A DNA stretch of 64,000 nucleotides from assembly GCA_016710765.1 (NCBI GenBank), contig JADJUJ010000002.1:1-64000 (forward strand), read 5' to 3'. A model generated the notes under the pieces. That model ran no database searches. It saw only the letters and a list, made by a program, of their open reading frames with translations, and was not told the DNA's origin. Source of the DNA: Lewinellaceae bacterium. GTDB lineage: Bacteria > Bacteroidota > Bacteroidia > Chitinophagales > Saprospiraceae. The position numbers and the translations under genes were made by a program. This document shows positions 27,257 to 36,401 of this stretch, in pieces (position 1 is the first letter of the stretch; each line of letters opens with the position of its first letter).

Positions 27257-30200
27257 ATGAAACAGAAACCTTACCTGTTGTTATTGCTGTTGCTGACGTC
27301 CACAATAGCACTGATGGCACAAAATGCGCCACAAGGCTTTAATTATCAAGCGATTGTACGCGACAATGGCGGCACGCCACTGGCCAATCAAACGGTATCA
27401 CTGCTTTTTGCCATTCGCAGTGGCGCTCCCAATGCCCCTGTATCCTATTCTGAGAAGCAAGTGGTGGCTACCAACGACTATGGCTTGGTTAACCTGGTGG
27501 TGGGCCAGGGTGGCACGGTAATCCAAGGAACTTTTGCCGGAATCAACTGGGGAAACAGTGCCAAATACCTTTCTATTGCCTTGGAAGTAACCACCAATGT
27601 ATTCGACGACCTGGGTACAACACAATTGCTAAGCGTTCCTTACGCCCTGTATGCACAAAGCGCTGCAAATGGCGGTGGCGGCGGTGGCGATAACTGGGGC
27701 ACTCAAACTGTGGTAGCCGGCCCTGAATTGGATGGTGCTGGTACCATAGCCGACCCACTGGGTATTGCACAGCAAGGCGCCACCAATGGTCAGGTACTCA
27801 AATGGAACGGTACCAGTTGGGCCCCATCTAATGACCAGACCACTGGAGGTGGTGGCACGGTTACGCAAATCAACACAGGCACTGGCCTTACCGGAGGCCC
27901 TGTAACAACTTCTGGAACCATCAGCCTGGCAAACACCAGTGTTGCCCCCGGAACCTATGGCAATGCACAGCAAATACCAGTAATTACGGTTGATGCAACT
28001 GGCCGGATCACAACAGCAACTACAGTGAGCATACAAGGTGGTGGGTCCATCGGTTTGACTGGCGGCACCGGTATCAATATCCAACAGGTTGGAAATACCT
28101 ATACCATTACCAATACCGGTGACCTGGATCCCAGCAACGATGTAACCAATACGAGTCAGGCTGGTGGCGATCTTAATGGCCCATTTGCCAACCTTCAACT
28201 GAATGCGGGAGTCGTCGGCACAACTGAGTTGGCTGACAATGCAGTTAATTCCGCAAAGATTCTGGATGGTGCCGTGGGCACAGCAGACCTTGCCGACAAT
28301 GCAGTTAACAGTGCAAAAATCCTCGATGGAACGGTTGGAACAGCCGACCTTGCCGATAATGCGGTCAATTCCGCAAAAATTATCGATGGTGCCGTAGGCA
28401 CAGCAGACCTTGCCGACAATGCAGTTAATTCAGGCAAAATTGCCAGTAATGCCGTTACGTCAAGCAAGCTGGCAGATGGCGCCGTTACCGCATCCAAATT
28501 AAGCGGCATGGGAGCAGGCAATGGCCAGGTGATCAAATGGAATGCCAGCCTTGGGACCTGGGAGCCTGCTGACGACAATACAGGTGGTGCGGGATCGGTT
28601 AACCTGAGTTCAGGCACCGGCATTTCCGTGAGCGGAACCTCCCCTAATTTCACCATCACCAATACAGGTGACACCAATGCTGCCGACGACCTGACCATTA
28701 ACTCTATGGCAGGTGGCGACCTCAACGGCCCATTCAGCAATATGCAACTCAAAGGCAATGTAGTCACGCCGATCGAACTGGCGGACAACGCTGTTGAGAC
28801 CGTAAAAATCGCAACAGGAGCTGTTACCGGTACAAAAATAGCCCAGTCTGGCGCCACCAGCGGGCAAGTGCTCAAGTGGAACGGCACTACCTGGGCGCCA
28901 GCAGCCGACAATACCGGTGGTGCAGGAGGAACCATCACCTTGCTTCCAGGTGTAGCTATTGATGTCATCAACAACGGCAACAACAACTACACCATTTCGA
29001 ATGCCGGTGATATCGACCCATTTGATGACATCACCATCAACTCTCTGGCAGGCGGCGACCTATCGGGTACATTCCCAAACCTGCAAATCTACGCTTTTGC
29101 CGTGACCAATCCTGAGCTATCCAACAATTCGGTCAATACAAACAACATCATTAACGGAGCGGTAACCGGTGCGAAAATTGCTCAGGCAGGCGCCACGCTT
29201 GGTCAGGTAATAAAGTGGAACGGAACCACCTGGGCGCCTGCAGCCGATCAGGCTGGTGTAGGCGACAATTGGGGAACGCAAACTGCTAGTGCCAACGCAA
29301 CGATTAGCGGTAATGGAACACTGGCCAGCCCACTTGGCATCGCTCAGCAGGGCGCCACCAATGGCCAAATCCTGAAATGGAATGGCACCGCCTGGGCTCC
29401 ATCGGCCGACAATGACACAGGGGATAACTGGGGAACGCAAACCGTTACTACAGGAACCGAACTAACCGGAAACGGCACCGCAGGCATGCCATTGCATCTG
29501 GCGCCACAGGGGGCCACCAGCGGCCAAGTACTGAAATGGAACGGCACCACCTGGGCGCCTTCAGCCGACAATGATACTGGTGATGATTGGGGAACGCAAA
29601 CCGTTCAAGTTAACACCGCCTTAACCGGAAATGGTACAACAGCAAACAAATTGGATCTTGCACAGCAAGGAGCAACCAACGGACAAGTGCTCAAATGGAA
29701 TGGAACCACTTGGGCTCCAGCTAATGATATTGATACCGGTGATAACTGGGGGGCTCAAACTGCAGTAGTAGGTGCTGCCCTAACAGGCAATGGCACAGGG
29801 GGAAGTCCCTTAAATCTTGCATCCCAAGGCGCATCCAGCGGTCAGGTGCTTCGGTTTGATGGCGCCAACTGGGTTCCGGGAGGTATCACAACCAATACAG
29901 AACTAAGTGGTAATGGAACCATTGCTACCCCTTTGCGTTTGGCACAACAAAGCGCTATGACCGGACAGGTGCTCAAATGGGATGGTGTCAATTGGACGCC
30001 TTCTGCGGACCTTGGCAGTGGCACCGGAGATTTGTACGCTGCTGGCACTGGAATATCCATCACTGGAATTGCCCCCAACTTTACCATTACCAATACCGGC
30101 GATGGCGACAGTGATCCTATCAATGAGATCCAGGCACTGACCATTCTTGGCAATACCGTTTCGCTCTCTAATGGCGGCGGCTCAATTGCGCTTCCAGCCT

Positions 30201-31702
30201 CGAATACCTACGCAGCGGGGGCCGGATTGACTGTTTCTGGATCAGCGCCTAATTTTACAATGACCAACACAGGTGACCTTAGCAACACCAACGAAATCCA
30301 AACACTCAGCCTGATGGGCGCTAACCTAAGCCTTTCACCTGGTGGCGGCATGGTTGATCTGAGTGGTCTGGGCGGCGGCGGCAACAATTATATGGCCGGT
30401 TCAGGCATCAGTATTACGGGTATCGCTCCCAATTTTACCATTTCCAATACCGGAGATGCCGACAATAGCCTTACCAACGAGATCCAAATGCTCAGCATTA
30501 TGGGCAACAACGTTTCCTTATCCAATGGCGGCGGCACCATAGCACTCCCAGCAACCAACACCTACACAGCAGGTACAGGTATAGGCATTACTGGTTCTGC
30601 GCCAAACTTTACTATTGAAAACCTTGGTGATGCAGACAACAGCCCCGCCAATGAACTTCAGACACTGAGTTTAATGGGTACGCAATTGTCGCTTTCCAAT
30701 ATGGGCGGCACCGTTGATCTCAGTGGACTGGGCGGCGGCAGCCTTTACTGGGACCCCGCAGGCAACGATATTTTCAGTAACAATACCGGCAGTGTCCTGA
30801 TTGGTGACAACAGTGGCCCGATGGGTAAATTGCATGTTCGGGCTAATACAGGAACTGGCATTTATGTGAATGCCGATGCTGGTCCAGCCTTGATTGCAGA
30901 AACAGGTCGCGTTGGCATTGGTACGCTCGCACCAGCTTCACTGCTGCACGTTAAAGGTCAGGCTGAAATGCTTCGGCTGGAGGGTACTGGAGCACAGTTG
31001 TCCCTGATTTCCGGAGGAGCTTCCACCACAGGCGGATTCCTCAGCATCAAAGACACCAGCCTGGTTCTAGGCACTGCCAATCCAGCCTATGATATTGTTT
31101 TGGCGCCTGCCAACAACCTGGCAATGGCCATTAGTTCAGGCACCGGAAACGTTGGAGTTGGTGCAGCCAACGACGGTCCTGCCAAGTTAAAAGTGACCCA
31201 TGGTTCCAATGGCCTTATGCTGGAAAACAATTCAAGCGGACATTTTTGGGAAATGTGGGTGGATGACGGTCCAGGCAACCTGTTCTTGTACAACGATCAA
31301 AGTGGATTTATTCCTGCAGGTTTTTTCGCACCAAACGGCATGTACACGCCCTCGGATAGAAGGTTGAAAAAAGACATCAGTGGCATCGGGCCAGTAACTA
31401 ACAGGCTCAAACAATTGCAAGCCGTGAATTATCGCCTTAAGGAACAATCGGGCACTACCCCACTCTCTTTGGGCTTCATTGCACAGGATGTTTTCCAACT
31501 GTTTCCAGAACTGACCAGCGCTATGCCTGCCCGTGATGGAAACACTTATTTGTCTGTTAATTATGCCGGCTTTAGTGTAGTGGCAGTGAAAGCGATTCAG
31601 GAGCAACAAGCCGTGATAGAACAATTACAGCAAGAAAACACAAACATGAAATCACAACTGGAACAAATTGAAGCCAGGCTGAAGAAGATAGAGGACAAGT
31701 AA
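27257..31702 (+). CDS. Giant repeat protein with C-terminal peptidase S74 intramolecular chaperone
   Basis: 1481 residues. Signal peptide to about residue 21 (LMAQ), then the Bacteroidota head domain APQGFNYQAIVRDNGGTPLA. The long stalk is built of repeats: nine copies of a GQVLKWNGTTWAPSADN-like unit, four tandem 20-residue VGTADLADNAVNSAKILDGA-like units, four NEIQALTILGNTVSLSNGGG-like units and several GTGISITGIAPNFTITNTGD-like units. The C-terminus has LHVR and GRVGIGTLAPASLLHVKG repeats, then an S74 domain starting at Ser1366 (SDRRLKKDI, catalytic Ser and Lys) and a final coiled coil (about 1441-1481). S74 domains trimerise fibres and then cut themselves off. No T9SS sorting domain is visible. 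Probably a trimeric surface fibre or adhesin (inference). Confidence 0.8.
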   Translation: MKQKPYLLLLLLLTSTIALMAQNAPQGFNYQAIVRDNGGTPLANQTVSLLFAIRSGAPNAPVSYSEKQVVATNDYGLVNLVVGQGGTVIQGTFAGINWGNSAKYLSIALEVTTNVFDDLGTTQLLSVPYALYAQSAANGGGGGGDNWGTQTVVAGPELDGAGTIADPLGIAQQGATNGQVLKWNGTSWAPSNDQTTGGGGTVTQINTGTGLTGGPVTTSGTISLANTSVAPGTYGNAQQIPVITVDATGRITTATTVSIQGGGSIGLTGGTGINIQQVGNTYTITNTGDLDPSNDVTNTSQAGGDLNGPFANLQLNAGVVGTTELADNAVNSAKILDGAVGTADLADNAVNSAKILDGTVGTADLADNAVNSAKIIDGAVGTADLADNAVNSGKIASNAVTSSKLADGAVTASKLSGMGAGNGQVIKWNASLGTWEPADDNTGGAGSVNLSSGTGISVSGTSPNFTITNTGDTNAADDLTINSMAGGDLNGPFSNMQLKGNVVTPIELADNAVETVKIATGAVTGTKIAQSGATSGQVLKWNGTTWAPAADNTGGAGGTITLLPGVAIDVINNGNNNYTISNAGDIDPFDDITINSLAGGDLSGTFPNLQIYAFAVTNPELSNNSVNTNNIINGAVTGAKIAQAGATLGQVIKWNGTTWAPAADQAGVGDNWGTQTASANATISGNGTLASPLGIAQQGATNGQILKWNGTAWAPSADNDTGDNWGTQTVTTGTELTGNGTAGMPLHLAPQGATSGQVLKWNGTTWAPSADNDTGDDWGTQTVQVNTALTGNGTTANKLDLAQQGATNGQVLKWNGTTWAPANDIDTGDNWGAQTAVVGAALTGNGTGGSPLNLASQGASSGQVLRFDGANWVPGGITTNTELSGNGTIATPLRLAQQSAMTGQVLKWDGVNWTPSADLGSGTGDLYAAGTGISITGIAPNFTITNTGDGDSDPINEIQALTILGNTVSLSNGGGSIALPASNTYAAGAGLTVSGSAPNFTMTNTGDLSNTNEIQTLSLMGANLSLSPGGGMVDLSGLGGGGNNYMAGSGISITGIAPNFTISNTGDADNSLTNEIQMLSIMGNNVSLSNGGGTIALPATNTYTAGTGIGITGSAPNFTIENLGDADNSPANELQTLSLMGTQLSLSNMGGTVDLSGLGGGSLYWDPAGNDIFSNNTGSVLIGDNSGPMGKLHVRANTGTGIYVNADAGPALIAETGRVGIGTLAPASLLHVKGQAEMLRLEGTGAQLSLISGGASTTGGFLSIKDTSLVLGTANPAYDIVLAPANNLAMAISSGTGNVGVGAANDGPAKLKVTHGSNGLMLENNSSGHFWEMWVDDGPGNLFLYNDQSGFIPAGFFAPNGMYTPSDRRLKKDISGIGPVTNRLKQLQAVNYRLKEQSGTTPLSLGFIAQDVFQLFPELTSAMPARDGNTYLSVNYAGFSVVAVKAIQEQQAVIEQLQQENTNMKSQLEQIEARLKKIEDK
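28201..28440 (+). repeat. Four tandem 60-base repeats inside the fibre gene
   Basis: Four consecutive units of exactly 60 bases encode VGTADLADNAVNSAKILDGA-like segments. The third unit has diverged most at synonymous sites while its protein sequence is kept, so selection acts on the protein. The unit length makes copy-number change by slippage or recombination plausible. Confidence 0.85.
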
Positions 31703-31758
31703 GGTTGGGTCCTGGCGCCTTGCTTTCCACTCCAATACCCAACAATGAAATATGAGTC

Positions 31759-31797
31759 ATCCCGAATTTATGAAACTTCATAAATTCGGGATTTTTT
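31759..31797 (+). terminator. Terminator of the S74 fibre gene
   Basis: Perfect 16-base stem: 31759-31774 (ATCCCGAATTTATGAA) pairs with 31777-31792, followed by a T run to 31797. It lies 57 bases after the fibre-gene stop and is the inner part of the left inverted-repeat arm. Confidence 0.8.
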
Positions 31798-32042
31798 ATA
31801 CAATTTATTGATTATCAAATTTTTATAAACCTCATACCCGTATTTACCTTTCGCAAAGGCTATTGGTTTTCTGAAAAATTGGCTCCCAAACTACAGGATA
31901 AAATCTTGACCTAAAAAAATGCCTTTTCAGGTAAGTTTGATTGATGAAAAAATCAAATAGCAGGGCTTCACAATTGAATTAAATAGAAGCCTAATGCACT
32001 AACAATCAGTAATTTGCAAATAATAATTTCATTCTTTTTGGA

Positions 32043-32082
32043 TAAAAAAAATCCCGAACCTTCAAATTGAAAATTCGGGATG
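32043..32082 (-). terminator. Terminator of the OmpA-family gene
   Basis: On the minus strand ATCCCGAA pairs with TTCGGGAT around a loop that holds a second small stem (TTCAA/TTGAA), then a run of eight T. It lies about 59 bases past the OmpA-family stop and is built from the same element as the fibre-gene terminator. Confidence 0.75.
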
Positions 32083-32140
32083 ACTCATGTTTGGGTATTG
32101 AGAGAACTATTCCGGTAGGAAGTTCTAATTAAATCAGCGC

Positions 32141-34168
32141 TTAATTTTTTGGCACCTCTTCTTCGTATTCTATCGTAATACTGGTAGGTCCTTCCAGGAT
32201 CTTAAATTCGGTGCGGCGGTTGAAACGATGTTCATCATCTGTACATTCTACACCATTTACACAACGATTCAGAATCTGCTTTTCACCGTAACCCACTGGT
32301 ACTATCCGGGACTCTGCAATACCGTGGGTAACCAACCACTCTTTGGCGCTGTTGGCACGGCGCTGCGACAACTTGACATTGTATTCATCAATACCACGGG
32401 AGTCGGTATGCGAAGACAGCTCGATCTTCATGTCCGGATACTTGTTCATCAGATCAACGAGAAACTGTAAGTCCTTCTCTGCATCCGGAAGAATTTTATC
32501 ATCGTTAAAATCGTAGTAAATGCTGTTCAAGCGAATGGGTTCATCCTTCTTGACAATACGTACCTCTGGTGCTTTCCGCTCCAATCTAAGTGTAAGGCGT
32601 TTTTCAATCTGAACAGATTTCTTTACACCAACGGTATTAAATGTGACCGTATCCGGCTGGTAGCCTGTATTGTTGGCGATAACCATGTAGGATTTGTCGG
32701 GCAACAAGGTAAATGGGAAATCCGCAGCCTGGCTTGTTTTCTGATCAACATTCGCCGGGTTCGGATCGGTCACATCAAGTACTGTTACCGTACAGCCCGT
32801 GAGGGGCGGGTTTTCTTTTTCACCTTTGCGCCGGAGGCGGAATGTTTTGGCTAACAACTCAACTTTCACCCTTTCAATTTCCCAGCCATACATATCGTCG
32901 CAGCAGGTCTTGCTCTTGAGGTTGTTAGGCCCTGGGCGATTGCTTACCAAAAAGCCCGACATGCCGTCGTTGGCGCGGGTGTAAAACTGGTCGTCCTGTG
33001 CCGAATTAATGCCCGCGCCAAGGTTGACCGGTGCACTCCAAACAGATCCATTCCATTGGGTCTGGAAAACATCCAAGCCGCCCATCGTTGGGCGTCCATT
33101 TGAACTGAAGTAAAGGTTTCCATCGTCATAAAAAGGACTTGCCTCTTCACCACTGGTGTTAATTACATCACCCAGGTTCACTGGTATGCCGTAAACTCCA
33201 TCCTTTTTCTTGGGAGAATAATAGATATCGTACCCTCCTTTTCCGCCAGGAATATCGGCAACAAAGAACAACACTTTTTCACCAAATAATTCTCCCTCAC
33301 AGGGATGTTTGGCGATGTAGCTGCCATTTACACCAACCACTTCTGCCGCCGCTCCCCAGCCATCGGGGCCCTTCATGGAAAAATAGATTTTACTTTCGGT
33401 TATCACATTGGCTTCCAATTGCACGCGGGTAAAAAACATGGTTGTGCCATCGGCACTGATACTCACATTGCCCTGGTGCCAACCTTCACGGTTAATTTGT
33501 GTTCCCAAAGCAGTGGGGTCACCATATCCTTCCGTGCCTGGTGCAGCCGTATAAATCTTGGAATACCAGTCGCCCTCTTTTCCATCTACGGTAATTACTT
33601 CTTTGGCATTCAGAGAAGTATAATACAAGGCACCTGCACTATAGACTGGCGAAGATTCCGTTTGCGGACTGTTCACCTTGCGACCCAGGTTATCTACTTT
33701 CAGGTTTTCAGGCTGTTTAGCCTTTCTACCCACTTCACAGCCTTCAATTTCCAACTTTGATATTACTTTAAGGCTGTCAACAGCGCCGTCACTGAGGTAT
33801 TGCTTGTACATGTCAATGGCTTCAGGATATTTACCCTGCATTTTCAGGCTCATGGCATACCAATACTTCAATTCGGTGAACTCTGCTTTGCGGTCGCGCA
33901 ATACCAGGCGGCTAAACCCCCTTTCTGCACGTTCGTAATCCCGCAACTGGTAGTTGAGCATTGCAATTTCGGCGGCAACGGTCTTTTCCTTGGTGTCGTC
34001 GTATACATCCTCATATTTTTCCAATGCCGCATAAAGGTTGCCAGCGGCCTTTGCCTCCTTGGCTGACTTCAGATTTGCCTCCGGCGTTGACCGGTTCAAT
34101 GGCTGTGCCTGGGCGGCGTAAATGCCTCCTAGGAGGACGATTGTTATCAGCAACAATAATTTTTTCAT
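32141..34168 (-). CDS. OmpA-family outer-membrane protein with TPR and PD40-like repeats
   Basis: 675 residues. Signal peptide MKKLLLLITIVLLGGIYAAQA (ATG 34168; the longer frame upstream adds a non-signal tail and is rejected). Then helical TPR-like repeats (YEDVYDDTKEKTVAAE, YWYAMSLKMQGKYPEAID), a beta-propeller-like PD40 region (SPVYSAGALYYTSLN, ISADGTTMFFTRV, ASPFYDDGNLYFSSNG), a carboxypeptidase-regulatory-like fold (GCTVTVLDVTDPN) and a C-terminal OmpA peptidoglycan-binding domain (SIYYDFNDDKILPDAEKDL, SSHTDSRG, LSQRRANSAKEWL). It anchors the outer membrane to peptidoglycan and, in gliding and T9SS loci, pairs with PorP/SprF proteins as here (38 bases downstream of that gene). Confidence 0.88.
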   Translation of the reverse strand: MKKLLLLITIVLLGGIYAAQAQPLNRSTPEANLKSAKEAKAAGNLYAALEKYEDVYDDTKEKTVAAEIAMLNYQLRDYERAERGFSRLVLRDRKAEFTELKYWYAMSLKMQGKYPEAIDMYKQYLSDGAVDSLKVISKLEIEGCEVGRKAKQPENLKVDNLGRKVNSPQTESSPVYSAGALYYTSLNAKEVITVDGKEGDWYSKIYTAAPGTEGYGDPTALGTQINREGWHQGNVSISADGTTMFFTRVQLEANVITESKIYFSMKGPDGWGAAAEVVGVNGSYIAKHPCEGELFGEKVLFFVADIPGGKGGYDIYYSPKKKDGVYGIPVNLGDVINTSGEEASPFYDDGNLYFSSNGRPTMGGLDVFQTQWNGSVWSAPVNLGAGINSAQDDQFYTRANDGMSGFLVSNRPGPNNLKSKTCCDDMYGWEIERVKVELLAKTFRLRRKGEKENPPLTGCTVTVLDVTDPNPANVDQKTSQAADFPFTLLPDKSYMVIANNTGYQPDTVTFNTVGVKKSVQIEKRLTLRLERKAPEVRIVKKDEPIRLNSIYYDFNDDKILPDAEKDLQFLVDLMNKYPDMKIELSSHTDSRGIDEYNVKLSQRRANSAKEWLVTHGIAESRIVPVGYGEKQILNRCVNGVECTDDEHRFNRRTEFKILEGPTSITIEYEEEVPKN

Positions 34169-34206
34169 ATCCAAAAAGATATAGTGGTTTGTTATTTGGG
34201 CTTGTA

Positions 34207-35229
34207 TTAGAATCGTGGGCAAAGTACTTTCGGTTTAACCACAGCGGGTTTGTAAATTTTGAAAATGTAATTCACCGCTAATTCCCAGCCACCACGCACA
34301 CTGGTATTGGACAGGCTGCCCGTATTGATATCATACGCAAGCCCAACCCGGAGATCTTTGTAGCGCATGCCAACAATCGGGCTAAGGTTCAGGCCATCAG
34401 CCAAACGGTAACTCAAACCGAAATCGAGGTAAATGTTGCGTTCCGTGTTAAAAAGGTAACCCGCCAGGCCCTGGACCATGATTTCGTCGGAACCAGATAC
34501 ATTTTGGAACAAAAAGGTTGGGCTTATGGTGAAACGGTTGTTCAAAGCTACATTGAACTGGCCATGAACAGCCATTCTGCGAGGCATTTTGCTCTGGCCA
34601 GAAGAAGTGAGTGCGTAGTTTGGGCGACCAATATGATACATGGCAAATCCCACTTTGATGTCGGTCGTTTTACTGAGTTGTGATGTCAGTTGGACTCCTG
34701 CATTCACATCAGAAAAGGAGGTTTTGTCGTTCTTGATTTTTCCATAATCCGCGCTCAGAGAAACATCCCGGTTCTGCAACAAATGATCTTCCAGCGTCAG
34801 GCTGTCACGGTTGAGGGAGCGAGACTCACTCCCGTATTGGCCACCTACGGAAAGATAGGTTGTTCCCTTTTTATTCAGGGCGAGGTGATAGGCTCCACTC
34901 AGTGCAAAAGAAGAGCGTTTCAATTGGGAACTGCCTGCTTTGTCGGTAAAAAAGCCAAGGCCTGCTCCAATCCAGTCTTTCTTGCGAAAACCAGGCAAAA
35001 CAGGCGAATCAACAAATGCTGATGGCGTACTGAATTCGTCGCGAATCAGTGACGCGTATTGGTTGCGGTAAATTCCACCCAACCGGATTGTGCCTGCAAA
35101 CTGCCCCGTTTGTGCCGGATTAATGGTCAGAGGGGACATATAATACTGCGTAAAATGAATGTCTTGTGCATCAACAGCACACCACATTAAAATGGCAGCA
35201 AAAAGTGAAAGTAGTTTTTTTACCTGCAT
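34207..35229 (-). CDS. PorP/SprF-family type IX secretion outer-membrane protein
   Basis: 340 residues, signal peptide (LLSLFAAILMWCAVDAQ), then the family hallmark DIHFTQYYMSPLTINPAQTG. A beta-barrel follows (NQYASLIRDEFSTPSAFVDS, WIGAGLGFFTDKAG, SSGQSKMPRRMAVHGQF, RYKDLRVGLAYDI). PorP/SprF proteins help T9SS cargo reach the surface, and paralogs are numerous, each often paired with a specific substrate. It heads a two-gene unit with the OmpA-family gene. The neighbouring fibre and T9SS genes converge on this pair, so a functional link is possible but unproven. Confidence 0.88.
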   Translation of the reverse strand: MQVKKLLSLFAAILMWCAVDAQDIHFTQYYMSPLTINPAQTGQFAGTIRLGGIYRNQYASLIRDEFSTPSAFVDSPVLPGFRKKDWIGAGLGFFTDKAGSSQLKRSSFALSGAYHLALNKKGTTYLSVGGQYGSESRSLNRDSLTLEDHLLQNRDVSLSADYGKIKNDKTSFSDVNAGVQLTSQLSKTTDIKVGFAMYHIGRPNYALTSSGQSKMPRRMAVHGQFNVALNNRFTISPTFLFQNVSGSDEIMVQGLAGYLFNTERNIYLDFGLSYRLADGLNLSPIVGMRYKDLRVGLAYDINTGSLSNTSVRGGWELAVNYIFKIYKPAVVKPKVLCPRF

Positions 35230-35390
35230 ACTGGATGATTGTTAGCTTGAGGAGTAAGTACGGCACAAAATAGAGCAATTTCGCTCAACTTTCCGAATGG
35301 GCAGCTCGGCTTTTTGTGAAAAAGCAAAATTATGCAGTTAATTGGCATTCAAGAGCAGGATTTTAAACGATAAAACCCCAAAATCCTGCA

Positions 35391-36386
35391 TCAATTAGCC
35401 TGTTCCGGTGCGTGCTTTAATTGATCTATCGCCTGAAGAATGGTAGAAGACGGGATCGAACGAATGCATTGAAAATGTCCTTTGGGGCATTCAGAAAATC
35501 CTATTTTAGAACATGGCCGGCAAGGCAGCCCTTCGGTTTGAACCATTACCCCTCTCCCTTCCCCTTTCGGAAAGAACGGATACATACCAAACTCCGGCAC
35601 CGTGTTCCCCCAAACAGATACAATCGGCTTGCGTAATGCTGCCGCAATGTGCATCAATCCCGTATCGTGTGTCAGCACTACGGCTGCTTTTCCCATAACG
35701 GCAGCAGAGCCTTGCAGATTCAGTTTACCACAGGCATTCCAGACCTTTTCACCACATTGTGCAGCGATATCGATGCCCATTTGTGCTTCCGCAGGCCCGC
35801 CCAACAATACAACTGGTATTTTACTCTGTTGGCAAACAACCAGTATTTGTTCATACGTGAGCCGCTTGGTATTGTGGTTTGCTCCGAGGGCAAAAGCAAG
35901 AAAAGGTGTCTGTGGTATTAACGGTAAAATGTCTGCATCTGCCCTATCGGATACAAAAAAATCGAGCCCTAAACCGTCATTTTCAACGCCCAAATGCCGT
36001 ACAGTTGCCAGGTATCTGTCCACAATATGCAGGTCCGGCAATACGTTAATGCCCAATTGGACCAGCATCCATTTTTGCAGGTTAAGTTTGTTGAAACGCC
36101 GAAATGGACGTCGTAAGGACCAGATAAGGCGCCAGCTGCGAATGTTATTATGCAGATCAATCACCCAGTCGTACTGTTCCTGTCGAAGTGCAGGCAAAAC
36201 CTCCTGCACTGATTTATCAAAAAGCCAAAGCCGATCTACATGTGGATTACCGTCAAGCGTTTCCGCAAAACGGGCCTTTGTCAGCACGTGTACCGTTGCG
36301 CCAGACTGGCGCTTGAGACAGCGCATGACAGGGGTGGTCAGGACAATGTCCCCGATAGAACTGAACCGTAACACCAAAATTTTCAT
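35391..36386 (-). CDS. Glycosyltransferase family 9 (heptosyltransferase-like)
   Basis: 331 residues, GT-B fold. The N-terminus ILVLRFSSIGDIVLTTPVMR is the classical GT9 start; further motifs are DWVIDLHNNIRSW, FALGANHNTKRL, VVLLGGPAEAQMG and LTHDTGLMHIAAAL. GT9 enzymes add heptose or related sugars to lipid A core. It lies 15 bases after the kup stop on the same strand and ends the long minus-strand run that begins with the HAD gene. The 161 bases upstream of PorP (35230-35390) hold no gene. Confidence 0.88.
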   Translation of the reverse strand: MKILVLRFSSIGDIVLTTPVMRCLKRQSGATVHVLTKARFAETLDGNPHVDRLWLFDKSVQEVLPALRQEQYDWVIDLHNNIRSWRLIWSLRRPFRRFNKLNLQKWMLVQLGINVLPDLHIVDRYLATVRHLGVENDGLGLDFFVSDRADADILPLIPQTPFLAFALGANHNTKRLTYEQILVVCQQSKIPVVLLGGPAEAQMGIDIAAQCGEKVWNACGKLNLQGSAAVMGKAAVVLTHDTGLMHIAAALRKPIVSVWGNTVPEFGMYPFFPKGEGRGVMVQTEGLPCRPCSKIGFSECPKGHFQCIRSIPSSTILQAIDQLKHAPEQAN

Positions 36387-36401
36387 ATTCCCCTGCTTGT
36401 C

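Larger units (their letters stand above)
31733..32100. repeat. Inverted pair of 3'-end elements, each carrying a terminator
   Basis: The left arm at 31733-31769 and the right arm at 32071-32100 are inverted copies: CAATACCCAA, then ATGAGTCATCCCGAATTT, with the left arm carrying a few extra bases in the middle. Each arm is followed inwards by a hairpin and a T run. The 250-base, AT-rich core between them has no ORF. The two convergent genes therefore end in the same 3' sequence. A short non-coding mobile element with terminal inverted repeats is another reading, but no clear target duplication is seen. Confidence 0.7.

Noticed and set aside
27629..28198. 189-codon minus-strand frame antisense to the fibre gene
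   Set aside because: Also a by-product of repeats and codon bias; no recognisable protein.
28195..28986. 263-codon minus-strand frame antisense to the fibre gene
   Set aside because: It is the mirror of the low-complexity repeat stalk; no domain, no start context, and repeats create long antisense frames.
31937..31954. TTGAT-N6-ATCAA sequence in the inverted-repeat core
   Set aside because: Spacing is six, not four, and no gene or promoter follows; not a credible FNR site.
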